In this document: in pieces, positions 32,289 to 43,928 of the stretch
Numbering within the stretch: the first letter of the stretch is position 1
How the letters are laid out: each line of letters starts with the position of its first letter
NCBI GenBank assembly: GCA_033816765.1
Contig: CM066298.1
Coordinates: 248,001 to 312,000 of the forward strand
Length of the DNA stretch: 64,000 bases
Direction: 5' to 3'
From: Nothopassalora personata
Taxonomy: Eukaryota > Ascomycota > Dothideomycetes > Mycosphaerellales > Mycosphaerellaceae
Translations under genes and position numbers: made by a program
The notes under the pieces: model-generated
The model's input: only the letters and a program-made list of their open reading frames with translations
Database searches by the model: none
Told to the model about the DNA's origin: nothing

Positions 32289-34214
32289 TATTAATCTATA
32301 GTTAGCTAAGAGTAGGGAGATTATTAGAAGATACCGCCTAGCCGTCTATAAGGATAGCTTTCTATACTTTATAGAAGGTACTATTACTAAGAAGTCCGCG
32401 TCCCTAGAGGATAGTATAGATTAACCTAGACTATCTAGCTAGTAATAGCCTTAGCTACTACCGGGTAGTAAAGGTAAAGGACGTGTAAAGAGTACTACGC
32501 TAACTCTACTACTAGCCTCTACTTAGCCTATAGTCCTATTAAGAGGCGGTCGTAAGTCGAGTCGACTTAAGTAGCTCCGTATAGACAAGAGTATAGGTAA
32601 GGGTATAACTACGCCTACTCGATCCTTGCCTAACCGAACGCTAGACGGCGTACCTATACGCGAGGGTAGTCCGCTAGGTATACCGGTTAGTACTCTACGA
32701 TCTACTCCGGCCTTAACTAAGAATAGTAATCCGATACTTACTATATTACCTTCGGCTATAATTAGGGATGTATTAGTCTTTAAGAATTAGATCCTATAAG
32801 AAGACGAGGCCCTCCGGATTAAGCGCGCTAACTATACCTATAATAAGCGGTACTATAGCGTTAAGTTTAGAAACTCGATTAACGTAGATAGCATTAACTA
32901 GCTACCTAAGTACCGGATAGCGGGCCTTAAGATACTCGAGTATACTGTCTCGCGGGTTCTTAAGAGGGATAGTAAGGTTAGCGCTATAATGTACGATTAG
33001 TATGTTCGAGATTTCTACTATAAGGCCCTCTACTTTGTTACGAATCCCGGTATTACCGCTAATACCCTATATAAGCGTGCGCTTAAGGTCTAAGACTAGC
33101 TCTTTAAAGGTAAGAGTTTTTTAGCTATTAAGGTGAAAAATGGGTCGTAGTTTTGCCCTAATAAGCGTAGTTAGAAGACTATTAACCCGCTTAGCTATCT
33201 CCGCGTTCGAGGTAAAATCGGTACTACGAGTAGTATCGTTACGTATACTAACTTAATAAATTCGGCATTAATAAAGCTAACTAAGCCAATCTTAATAGTA
33301 CCGGTACCTATATTGATAGTAATATACTATACTAGTATAATAACGCTAACCTAGCGCTACGGGTTAAAACGGTTAGAGAGATAATAAGTCGAGAATTCGA
33401 CGTGTACCGATAGTACCTACGAGAATTAAATAAGGTTAGTAACGGCGGCATCTACTAGAACATATAGTATTCTCTAAGCTAGTAGATTATATAATAAGAC
33501 CCCGGGCTATAGCTCTTATAAGTAGCGCTATACCCTTAGTACTACACTCGGTTTATCTCCTTCCCTAGGCCTACGATTTTTAGCTTTAATAGGGCTTATT
33601 AGGGGGGTAACGCAAACACTATAGTGCAGTATGCTAGGGTCGACTTAAACCTCGAAATTGAAAACTACTAGACTAGTAACCGGCTTAACATGCTATATTC
33701 TCTTAACTTAGAGGGCACTAGTAGGCCGGAGTTCTTACACGGTTCTTATAAGTAAGAGAATGCTATAGAGTTTATCTAGTAGTGCCGGAGTAATGACTAT
33801 ATAGAAGACGGCCGATTTAAGCGTTTCTTCTTAGTTAGGGTTTAGAATTACCTAAGCAAGAATAGCATTAGCTAGTTTAGAGAGGACCTAAGCGCTAGGT
33901 AAATGCGGGTAACTACTATAGGCGTTCTAATAAGGTAGGCCGTATATAAGAAGACGCTACGTTAGATTAATACTTACTTTATCGAGATCCGCGACGATAA
34001 CTATCTTAAACTCTAGAGAAGCTACAGCATGCACTAGGTAATGGACCTCTATCGTAACTTTAAGACGCCGAGTAAGAGCGCTATAGGGTTTAAGTATCGA
34101 CGTCTAGTACCCGGCTATCCTTTCCCTACGGCTATATACCTTAGTAGCATTAGCCCTCTATCTAATACCCTAGCGGATTTAAAGTCTTAGAACGATAACA
34201 AAGTTATCCTTAAT
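32289..34214 (+). pseudogene. M1 ORF3, middle and C-terminal part, unknown function
   Basis: Continues ORF3 after Copia-A. First a helical block, then a Pro/Ser/Thr-rich linker (about 32460-32770), then a second domain with DEALRIKRAN, YRIAGLKILEYTVS and YYKALYFVTNPGITANTLYK (about 32800-33100). From about 33200 the most protein-like frame changes (VREIISREFDVYRQYLREL, later GRFKRFFLVRVQNYLSKN and FREDLSARQ), so there is a frameshift or a separate ORF4 here. No family recognised. It stops at the ACTAG beside the M2 LTR. Compared with M2 it lacks a 9-bp piece near 32448. Confidence 0.6.
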
Positions 34215-34219
34215 ACTAG
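34215..34219. repeat. Possible target-site duplication ACTAG of M2 (left)
   Basis: ACTAG also follows the right M2 LTR at 60348-60352. CTAG is very common in this RIP-altered DNA, so a chance match is possible. Confidence 0.45.
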
Positions 34220-34589
34220 TATTAACGACTAATAGGTTGTATTAACCTTAGGTTTAGCGGGGGGTCCCTTAGGTCTAACTTACCTAAATTTCATTTAGGT
34301 TTAATTAGACATTTAGGTAAGCTAGTAGGACCTAGTATAGCTATTAAGATATATACTACGCAGTTAAGCATTGTAAGCGTAGTATTAAGGTAACAATTCA
34401 ATTTATACCTCTTAAATAGAGGGTATAGGGGTTTAGGTCCACTAATCCTCTATTTTATCTAGCTACTACGCTACTCGTCACGTAACCTAATTTCACGGTC
34501 CCGGGATCGGTAAATACCCCTACTTATATAAGCGCCGCTCTATACTACTATAACTCGGATAGGCCTACATAGGGTAGTTAGTAGACATT
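34220..34589 (+). repeat. M2 5' LTR
   Basis: 370 bp, starts TATTAACGACTAATAGG (TGTTAACG expected). It contains the palindrome at 34490-34515 and a TATATAAG box at about 34525-34532, 10 bp downstream of it, so the palindrome is placed like an upstream promoter element. The exact right end is uncertain (34587-34590). Confidence 0.85.
34490..34515. repeat. M palindrome in the 5' LTR
   Basis: ATTTCACGGTCCC and GGGATCGGTAAAT: the same 26-bp block with three mismatches to perfect symmetry, next to the TATA box. Confidence 0.85.
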
Positions 34590-34940
34590 ATTTTAGTAGT
34601 TAATAAGGGGGGGTATTAAGTATACACCTAGTGGCGTATTAGTATCTAGTTTATAAGGTTAAAATTACGGTTTAAGGTCTAAGGTTCACGGTTAAGGTTA
34701 TTACTTAAGGTTAAGGTTTAAGGTTAAGGTTTGCGTTTAAGGTCGACTAAGGTCGAAAACACTTAAGGTCTAAGGCATTTAGTAACAATTACGGTTATAA
34801 GGTCCTATTAAGTAACAACTAGTATTAGCGCATTCTAAAGTAAGTACTACGTAACAATAGATACGGCTATATTACTAGAAAAACTTAGTACCTTTACCGA
34901 CATAGGTAGAGGTTACAAACAGCCTATAAACCCTACGAAA
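34590..34940 (+). other. M2 leader with degenerate TTAAGG repeats
   Basis: A 350-bp leader between LTR and gag. From about 34660 to 34770 it is made of imperfect GGTTAAGG and GGTCTAAGG units. They resemble telomere-like sequence but are irregular. A run of eight G preceded by AATAA lies at 34604-34612. No frame is evident. Confidence 0.6.
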
Positions 34941-37768
34941 ATGGAAGGGGTCTATAGGAATTCTATCCCTTATAAGGGGATAGAGGAATCGGAGGAAGGA
35001 GAAACACCTAAATCTAGTAAAGAAGGGAGAAGCGGAACTAGCGCCGCTAGATTTAGTATAGGTGTAGGAACGAATAGTACAATTAGAATAGATACTATAA
35101 CTGCCCTCTTTAGACGATTAGCAGTAGCAATAGAAAACGCTAGCCCTCGCTTTCCACCTCTAGGAGGTGCTAAGAATCCGTTCTTTAATAGTACTAATGC
35201 TACTAAGTTCTAGGAGCGGTTTAGCGACCTAATAGACTAGTACCCGCCTCGGGCAACTATTAAGAAGGATGATTTCTAGGGCAGGTTTAAGCGCAATTGC
35301 GAAACTACTATCCGGCGCGTAGTTATAAGACTGCCTAGGTAGCTTACTAATAAGGCACGTTTTAGGAGGGCGTTCTTATTAGAGTTCTTAAGTTTAACGC
35401 CTACTCGATATTAGGGAGTCGGGAATATCTTAAGGAGATTGTTAGGGCGTAGTAAGGTAAGAGGCCCGAAGAATAGGATGTGAAGGAATTCATCCGCCTA
35501 TTTATATCCTTAAGTGACCTAATTGAACCTAAGGATTTAGATAATAGCTCCCGGAGTCGCCTCCTCCTTTAGGGATTACTAGAGGGAGTCGCGAAAGCGG
35601 TCTATAAGGCTTACGGGCTTCACCTAAAGTAGCCTAAGAGGTTTAGGGACTTTTAGAGGATCCTCAATAAAGCTACTAGTATCGTAGATAGTAAGGAGGG
35701 ATAGAAAGCTATGTATATAGATTTCCCTCTTACTTTACCTTAGCTACACCGCTTAGTCGTAAAGTAAATACCGCGCCTTAAGCCTAAGATTAACACGCTT
35801 AAGAAGGCTACCTCTAGGACTGTTATTAATAATAACCTAATCTAGAAGGTAGCTAAAATGAGTATACGTGCATACTAGCGCGGTCGCGTCGCGGACGCGG
35901 GTGCCTTCTACCCGAGCGAGAATTAACGCTCTATATAACCGGAGAGGCACGACCTAGATACTAAACTATAGGTTTACGCGATGTAGCGTCCCCTATCCTA
36001 GAATCGCGAACAGTCTAAAGTAATAGATAGTTGTTACTATAACTGTAGTAGTTCGAAGTACTAGGCTAGTAATTATAGGGCGATAAGGTCCTTAATATCT
36101 CGGGGCTACGTATACCTCGCCCCGAATAACTAGTAGTATCTAGAGAAAGAAGGCAATCCGCGTCCTACTAAGTTTAACTTTCGGAGGAACTATAGTAAAC
36201 CGAAACTACTCTATATACTCCCTTTACTCGAAGAACATTATAGGCCGATCGAGTTTAATAACTAGTATAAAATTCCCGTACTACGTAAGTAATAGATAGG
36301 TAGGGACTACACTAGGGTAACTAAGGTCACGCCTCCTAATTATTCTAAGCCCCCTCCTAACTTTAGGCATTTAATAGAGTATAGCCCTTAGGACGTACGG
36401 TCTAGCTAAACGGAGAAGGCTACTAGGACATATTAGGTCTTATTCGGAGAAAGGGAAGCGGAGTAGGCGATCGACTTAGGCGAGCTTAACGAGGTATCTA
36501 CCTATCCTATGTAGTCTAATAAAGTGAAAGGGAAGGCACCCGTAGGTATTCTAAAGAATCCGTACCCGAGGACCCGGTCCTTAGCCTAGGATCTACGAGC
36601 CCGAGCTAAGGCTACTAAGAAAGTTCGCCTTTAATTAGAATAGGAGATCCGGTAAGCTAAGATTAACTAGTAGGAGGTTAAAATAATTAACGAAGTTAGT
36701 GCTTAAATGAGCGAAACTTAATCATTAGCTAAATCCGGGGAAACCCTAGGAAGGGGAAATAATACCTAAATAAACAAACTAGGGAAAGATACTAGTAAAG
36801 GACTGCCTAAGGATATGCCTATTAGTCCCGTAAACGCCCCCTTCGCATAAAGGAAGCGTATGTAGAATGCTAAGACTATAAGGATTAATAACTACGTCCG
36901 ACAATATAGATTAGCTAGTAATAGCCCGGTTATAAAGGAAGAGGGTATTATCTACTAGATTAATTAGATCCTCTAGACGACGTTTCCTAATGTAAATGCC
37001 TAGGATTAGTTTCGATACAGTTGCTAGTTCGAGGCTACCCTCTTCGGTCGCGTTACTAACACCCCCGCTCTTTAGGAGAAGCTCGCTATAGTACGACGCC
37101 TTATAGGAAAGGACCCTAAGGTTCGCACTAGACAAGTAGTTACCTATAAAGATAAACCTAAGTACGATAAGGAGGTCTTCCGCGAAGATAGTTAGGCCTA
37201 GTATATCGGAGTGTATTTAACTATGCTTTACTCTAAAGGTACGGTCCCTACTACTAAGCTATATAAGGACGTTAAGAAAATCGGGCTCTCTAGTATCCTT
37301 AATAACTTTACTATAGTCCCTAGTCCTTAGGTAGTAGCGGAGTTTAGGATAAACAAGAACTAGATTAGGTACCTAATTAATAAGGGTTCCGAGGTAAATA
37401 TTATCGGCTAGAGGAACGCTTATAGGTTTAGGTTACTAGTAATGTCGAGTACTTAGCTTACCTTTTGAGGTACTAGAGGGCAGGCCTAGTTTAAAGGTAT
37501 TATAGGCAATTTAGATGTTTAGGTATTTAGGGTTTACTACTAGGTAGACATGTTTATCTCCTCGGATCTAAACTCACTAACAATCCTAGGACGTCCGTAG
37601 GCCCGTAAGGTGCGGCTTACTACCCGTAACTGCGATAATAGTTTATAGGAGGGGACTATTACTAGCCGTAAAGGTGAAAGTATTATGTTTACTATCCTAG
37701 TTAGCTCGGATAGGTGTAAGACCCTTTAAGAACTATTAAAAGAGTCGGGAAATAGAAGGGTAGGTTAA
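34941..37768 (+). pseudogene. M2 gag-protease
   Basis: Starts at ATG 34941 (MEGVYRNSIPYKG). The first 110 codons are in one frame; the protein-like frame shifts by one base near 35300 and then runs to the TAA at 37766-37768. Features in order: a capsid-like helical region (EYLKEIVRAQQGKRPEE at about 35430-35480), a CYYC zinc-knuckle-like block with later ligands lost at about 36030-36075, a basic linker, and a protease with LINKGSEVNII at about 37375-37410 and LTILGRPQ at about 37575. About 940 codons, large for a Gag-protease. Stops inside are TAG/TAA. Confidence 0.8.
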
Positions 37769-37861
37769 TTTACGGCGCTTAGCCTACCGGAGACTTACTA
37801 AAGCCGGATTTAATAAAATTAGTAAGGTTCTCGCACTATCTCGGAGAAACCTCGGACTTTA

Positions 37862-37887
37862 ATTTACCGGTCCCGGGACTAGTAAAT
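37862..37887. repeat. M palindrome, gag-pro/pol spacer, copy 2
   Basis: Same 26-bp sequence as at 2451-2476, including the same two asymmetric positions. The spacer also holds the 21-bp tandem duplication. Confidence 0.85.
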
Positions 37888-38190
37888 AGCTATAGTAAGG
37901 AAAACGGATACGACTACGGTACGACGTATCTATAGGAAGGCACGACGCATCTATAGGAACCCGGTAAGGCTCTAACGCCTAGTAACCATTTAGCTCACTT
38001 ATTAGGATTGCTTAGGAGTACTAAAATAAAGGAACGAGTTATAGAAATTGGAATAGGCGCGTTTAAGGGAGATTCTATTACTAACGTTTATTTAGTTTAA
38101 GGGGATTGGCCCTCCGAGATCTTAAGGCAATCTACATTAAATGCTTAGGCACGGAAGTAATAAGTAGGCTAATATATAGCTAACATTAGG

Positions 38191-41100
38191 ATGCCGTAGG
38201 TCTTTACGATGTATAAGTATAAGGCGGATAAGAAGAAGCTAGTAGACGCGAGCGTTTACGAGCGTCTAGAATTATAAGTTAAGGGAGATATAGAATAGAA
38301 GCGTAGGGCGCTATACCTAGAGTCTAAGATACCTAAAGGACAAGGTCCGTTTAACGGGAAGTACTTAACTAAGAAATTCTTAAGTATTAAGCGAGGTAGC
38401 CGGATTACTCTAGAACGACTTACCTTAATTAAGGTTAGCATTAAGCTATTGCTAATAGAAAGGGCCTTATTCGATAAGATGCTCTATAACCGGGAGGCAG
38501 TCCTCGCTTAGGATTTTAGTTATATAAGGTAAATTAGGCACGACGTCGTACTACCTTAGAAGATTAATACGGTCCCTTATAGGCTATAGTAGGTACGCCC
38601 TATCCGGTTATACCTAAGTCTTAGGGCAATTGTTAAGCGCATAATTAGAGCCCGGATTAAGAATAACATCCTAGAATACTTATAAGGGGCATATTCTAAT
38701 AGCTAGTTCCTAGTCGTAAAGAAGATTAATGCCTCTAGAAGCGAAGTGCTATATTGGTTAATTAACTTAGCTATACTCCTAAATAAGGTTACCATACGCG
38801 ATACTAACATTCCACCGGACACGGATAGCTTCTTAGAGGATTTTACCGGGTACCGAGTTGCTTTACTTATAGACCTGTTTTTAGGTTATAATTAGATCAC
38901 TTTAGATAAGTCCTACCGGGACTTAATAGCCTTTATGACCCCTCTTAGCCTAGTACGTAACACGACTCTACCTTAAGGGGCTACTAATTCGGTTACTTAG
39001 TTCGTACGTACGGTAATAAAGATTCTACTTAATTATATCTCGTATCAAGCGAAGCCGTTTCTCGATAACATCGGTATTAAGGGACTAACTAAGGACTATA
39101 GGAATGCCGAAGTAGAGCCTAGGTTAAGGAGATAGGTCGTTAAGCACATCGTCTCCCTAGATCTAGTTCTTACTAACCTAGAGAGAGCTAGTACGGTAGT
39201 TACTAGAGGCAAATCCTAATAGTTATATAAAAAGCTTAAGATTATTAGGTACGTTACTAGCCCGGATAGTTGCTATCCTAACCTAAAGGTTGTAGCTAAG
39301 ATCCTAGACTAGCCTACGCCTACCTATATTAAGGAGGTCCGCACCTATGTAGGGCTGTGTATGTACTTCCGGATATAGATTCCCTAGTTCGTTATTATCG
39401 CTCGACTAATATATAAGCTACTAAAGAAGGGCGCCGAGTTTACCTAGATAGAAAATAAGCAGTTCTCGAAAGAAGAGGTTACTAGATATCTTATATAGGC
39501 TCTAGCCTTAGTTACCCTCTACTACTTACCTAGTGCTAGGTCTATCTTTATCTTAGTTAATACTAGCGGTACTAGATAGGGATGTATCGTTTCTTAAGAA
39601 TTAATAGATAGTACTCGACGGCGTTACCCGGTGCGGTATAAGAGTAGAATCTAGAACGCGTTAGAATCTAGATATAATGCTAGTAAGCGGGAATGCCTTA
39701 GGGTCCTTAAGGGGCTTAAGAAGATCTAGAGATATGTTACTAGCGTTAATTTTATCCGTAAGGTTAATGCTAAGACACTTATATAGTAACTTAACCGGCC
39801 GGCTTCGGACCTGCCTAACTCGGCAATAGCCCGGTAGGTTATATAGATTAGGCTATTTACGTTCGAGGTAAAGCACGTTACGGGGACTAGGTACACTAGC
39901 CTAGATGCCCTATCTCGTAGGCCCTCTACACCTTAGGAACCTAGGGAAGCTAACGAAGACGAAGTCGACCGGATGATTAATAATAAGCTATTCGGGTATC
40001 CGGAGCCGGTCGACACCTATCTAGTTGAAATCTAGAAAACACGACATCTCGGGGACTAGTATTCTAAAAGCTCTTAGTGACTTACTTAGGTTATAGAAAC
40101 TAGGACCCGGCCCGATAGTGTTACCCGTACTAAGTACCGGCGACTAGTAAAGAAGAGCGTTAATTTCTTTATCCGGGACTAATTGCTGTTCTTCTAGAAG
40201 CGCCGAGGAGCACCGTTACAACTTGTAATTAACGATAATAAGGCTTAGAAGGAGATCGTTATAGAATGCTATAAGAGACACGGTTACCGTAGCGCTAAGG
40301 TCGTATATAACCTTATTTCCGATCGGTATTACTAGGACGGGTACTTCGCCGATGTCTCTACGTAGGTTCGAAGTTATGCTCCTTATAGGTTTTGCGAAGG
40401 TAACTAGCGCGCTAGGGAGCTTTACTTATCGAGCTCTTAGGTCATTAGTAAGAAGTAGTACTCGGACCCCGTCTAGGTACATAAAAATAGATACCTCCTA
40501 GTCGCGCGCGAAGCACTTAGCAACTAGATCGAGGCTAGAGTAATAAGGGCACCTCCTAGCTCTAAGACGGTTACTAAGTTTCTATACGAGGATATCTTCT
40601 ATAGGTACGGCTACTATGCTAAAATTGTGCTTAATAACGCTACGGTTTATGCGGCCGAGGTTAAGCGGTTACTTATAGGACTTAGTGTTCGAAGGATCCG
40701 AATATTACCGTACTATCCGTAGTCTAATGCTCCGGTCGAGGTTAGGTACCGTCCGATTCTTATAGCGTTAGTAAAGCTTATAAGGAACACATACCGCGGA
40801 TAGGAGTAATAGGTACCCGCTATGTTATAGGCTAATAGGACTACGACCTGTCGTACTACTAGGATAACGCTAGCTTAGGTCCTATATAGCCATCGCACGA
40901 TTCTACTAATTAAGGTTAAGTATCCGACGTGGGCTAATTATTAATAGGGATCGGTTAGGACGACTAAGGACCTCCTTACTATACGCGCGCGTTAACTCTA
41001 GGCTCGAGACCTTAGTTTAGAAGAACTGTATGCTCGAAGGAAGCGACTAAGAGAACTTAGTAAGGACTACTTTAATTCTTACTAGAATGTTAACTTTATT

Positions 41101-41628
41101 AGTTTCTAGAAGGGCGACCTTATTATAAGGTTCGATAAGCTATATAAGAATAACTTCTTACGTAAGATCGGTTACCGATAGTAAGGTCTATATCGGGTGT
41201 CTAGTATCTCTAGGGAGTTTAGTACCTATATTCTTAAGGAACTTAATAGTACGCTAATAAAGGGTATTTAGGTACGAGAAAACCTTAAGCTAGTTCCGGA
41301 GCTTCGCCCGGATAACATAGGAGTACTAAGCTTAGATAATGGGCTCGATCTCGTAATAGGGGAGGGAGAAGTCGCTAATAGCGAAGATAGTAGTAATTCG
41401 AACAAGATTAAGCCTATCGCCGATAAAGACGTACTACCTATAGGAGTTAACGAAAGGGGATCGGACCCTAAACCGGAATCTAAGAAGCTATAGGTTAGGC
41501 CTTATAACCTTTCTATAGCCAAAATTTCACAGTTTAGTAGGATCGAGGCTAAGAACTAATTAGTTAGTAATAGCGTACGGAGTTCACTTCCCTTAGGTAT
41601 GTGTTACGCATACCCTTTAGTTTATTAA
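38191..41628 (+). pseudogene. M2 pol: RT-RNase H-integrase
   Basis: ATG 38191 to TAA 41626-41628 is exactly 1146 codons in frame, with only RIP-type stops. RT blocks include NNILEYLQGAYSNSQFLV, a VALLIDLF block near 38860 and FLDNIGIKG near 39053-39080 (Asp to Asn). RNase H ends with DALSRRPSTP at about 39903-39933. Integrase follows with an HGYRSAKVVYN stretch near 40275, FLYEDIFYRYGYY near 40581-40620 and a GPY/F-like tail near 41110-41160. A Ser/Asp-rich tail ends the protein. I see no chromodomain, unlike in Gypsy-B, C and D. Recognised as the RT type of large fungal Gypsy elements. Confidence 0.85.
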
Positions 41629-42079
41629 GCTAATTCGGTTATCTAGACTTCACTTCATAGGGTATTCTTACCTTAGTTAGACCTTAGTTAGTAGAGTTAC
41701 ATTTACCGGTCCCGGGACCGGTAAATTGGATTACGTAATAGCGTAGCATGCCTCTATTAAATGCTTACCTAGGTAGTTACTAGCACTGGTTTTTAGTTAC
41801 ATGTAAGGTTATTAGACCTTTAGTGTAACTTTAATAGCACTGCTCTTACTACTTATAAGACCGGTCTCGGCGCTACTGCCTTATAACGATTATAGGGACA
41901 TACGTTAAGAGGCATACTTAAGAGTAGCTCTCTACCTACTACTTCCTCTCTTTTTCTTTAAACACTAATACTATTACTAGAGCTACTAACACATCTATCT
42001 ACTACTACTACTACTACATACATTAGACGGTTCTTTAGCCTCTCTCTTTACGACCTTAACCTTCTTTAAAGCCCCTACC
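41629..42079 (+). other. M2 spacer between pol and ORF3
   Basis: About 450 bp matching 18267-18715: perfect palindrome, pyrimidine-rich run near 41943 and a CTA triplet run near 41999-42017. No coding frame is convincing. Confidence 0.5.
41701..41726. repeat. M palindrome, pol/ORF3 spacer, copy 2
   Basis: Perfect 26-bp palindrome identical to 18339-18364. Both copies stay symmetric although RIP altered many bases around them; the block contains no CpA or TpG, which explains part of this. Confidence 0.9.
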
Positions 42080-43615
42080 CTAACATTAAGCTTTTAAAGC
42101 TTACTAACACTCTAGAGGAGCACTACGAGATAGCTAGCTCTTACGATCTTACTACTAGCGAATCCTAGTTATTATAGCTTTAGCTAGTCCTTCATTACGC
42201 CCGGCTAGCTCGAGCATAGCGCTTACTAGTACTATTACTAAGCTTACCCGCCTACCTTAGACCTTATTCGAGTCCCTTTGCCTACCGGATAACGTTAAGT
42301 ATGTCCTTACTAATACGAATACGCCGAAGTCCGCCGCTAATATTATATTCCGAGAGCTTAGCCCTTAGAAGCGGGTTGAGGTATTAAAGGACTTCTATAA
42401 GGGCTTTAAGAAGGTATTCGAAGACTACTCCGTCTAGGTTGACCTGTTTTTCGAGGAAGTTAAGAACGGCATAGGTAAGAGCTATAAGGATAAATTCCTT
42501 AGTAATAAGAAGCTCGATATCTTGTTTCCTATCGTTAGTAAGATTCGTAAGACCGGTTTAGAGATTCGTAACTAAGAGAAGACTCTTCGAGCTACGCTTA
42601 CCCGCTACTAGCTATAGTAGATAGATAATAAGATTCTTAATCGACGTATTATCTCCGAGCTTTATAGTACTAATAGCGGGCGCCGCTAGTTCACGGCCTT
42701 TATTAATAAGTACCTAGACTATAGTAGGGCTATTAGTAGAATTTAGAGGGCATTAATCTAGCGTATAAGGATCGGCCGTAAGGGTATAGATCGTAAGCGA
42801 ATTCTAGAGCCTAGTAATCTTACCCGGTGCGATAGGGAGGCTAAAGCACGTAGTATTAATCCGTAGTCGGCTAAGAGTAGGGAGATTATTAGAAGACACC
42901 GCCTAGCTATCTATAAGGATAGCCTTCTATACTTTATAGAGGGTACTATTACTAAGAAGTCCGCGTCCCTAGAGGATAGTATAGATTAACCTAGACTATC
43001 TAGCTAGTAATAGCCTTAGCTACGTTAGCTACTACCGGGTAGTAAAGATAAAGGACGTGTAAAGAGTACTACGCTAACTCTACTACTAGCCTCTACCTAG
43101 CCTATAGTCCTATTGAGAGGCGGTCGTAAGTCGAGTCGACTTAAGTAGCTCCGTATAGGCGAGAGTATAGGTAAGGGTATAACTGCGCCTACTCGATCCT
43201 CGCCTAACCGAACGCTAGACGGCGTACCTATACGCGAGGGCAGTCCGCTAGGTACACCGGTTAGCACCCTACGATCTACTCCGGCCTTAACTAAGAATAG
43301 TAATCTAATACTTACTATGTTACCTTCGGCTATAATTAGGGATGTATTAGTCTTTAAGAATAAGATTCTATAAGAAGACGAGGCCCTCCGGATTAAGCGC
43401 GCTAACTGCACCTATAATGAGCGGTACTATAGCGTTAAGTTTAGAAACTCGATTAACGTAGATAGCATTAACTAGCTACCTAAGTACCGGATAGCGGGCC
43501 TTAAGATACTCGAACATACTGTCTCGTAGGTTCTTAAGAGGAATAGTAAGGTTAGCGCTATAATATGCGATTAGTATATTCGAGATTTCTACTATAAGGC
43601 CCTCTACTTCGTTAC
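42080..43615 (+). pseudogene. M2 ORF3, first part, unknown function
   Basis: Starts in a frame with TNTLEEHYEIASSYDL (about 42100-42145). After a shift near 42200-42250 it continues as VLTNTNTPKSAANIIFRE, VLKDFYKGFKKVFEDYSV and more charged helices, a Pro/Ser/Thr-rich linker (about 43040-43330) and EDEALRIKRANCTYNERYYS (about 43375-43435). Gypsy-D interrupts it at GTTAC 43611-43615. The minus-strand frame at 43097-43411 is only the complement of the linker. No domain recognised. Confidence 0.6.
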
Positions 43616-43777
43616 TATAAGGGGCGGGCCCCTGTTTCTTAGCATAGGCTACGCCTATGCGTTCGGATTGCTTTCCGACACCTTTTCTTCGGATAGCGTG
43701 TAACTTCCCCTTTCTTCTATATCGAACTTATTATAAACTTTATAGAACTTTAGTATAAACGTCGTTTACCCGTGACA
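43616..43777 (+). repeat. Gypsy-D 5' LTR
   Basis: 162 bp, TATAAGGGGCGGGCCCCTG to ACCCGTGACA. Begins with a GGGGC/GCCCC inverted repeat. A TATAAAC box-like sequence lies near 43732. Confidence 0.92.
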
Positions 43778-43928
43778 TTAAGTTCGATCCATTCGAATTA
43801 GCTAGGCACCTACTATTAAAGAGACGGGATACGTAATAACGTCGCCGGGTAGCGAGAACCCCGGGACTAGTGCCCCGAATGAAAACTTCTAACTTATGCT
43901 ATAGTAACTATACTAGCGATAGGAAGAG

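Larger units (their letters stand above)
1..34214 (+). mobile_element. Gypsy-type element M, copy 1 (M1), 5' end outside window, interrupted twice
   Basis: Position 1 corresponds to 35412 in copy M2 and the two align without an indel to 3972 (constant offset 35411) and again over 16022-18700 (offset 23362). Order: end of gag-protease, palindromic spacer, RT-RNaseH-integrase, palindromic spacer, ORF3. Gypsy-B interrupts it at 3973-16016 and Copia-A at 19493-32283. Similarity to M2 stops at about 34214, inside ORF3, where the M2 LTR begins. Either M2 inserted there, or a deletion joined ORF3 to an LTR shared by both copies. All reading frames carry RIP-type stops, so the copy is dead. Confidence 0.85.

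Noticed and set aside
18716..34214. Starship-type giant element or tyrosine recombinase (captain) in ORF3
   Set aside because: No R...HxxR...Y arrangement that I can see, and the segment is bounded by M LTR structure.
34660..34770. Interstitial telomere
   Set aside because: Units are irregular and the block is part of the M leader, not a TTAGGG array.
36911..37135. Minus-strand ORF
   Set aside because: Complement of the M2 gag-protease frame.
38256..38441. Minus-strand ORF
   Set aside because: Lies opposite the start of M2 pol, which is conserved in length in both copies.
41999..42017. CTA triplet run as a functional repeat
   Set aside because: Only about six units and present in both M spacers; a plain microsatellite.
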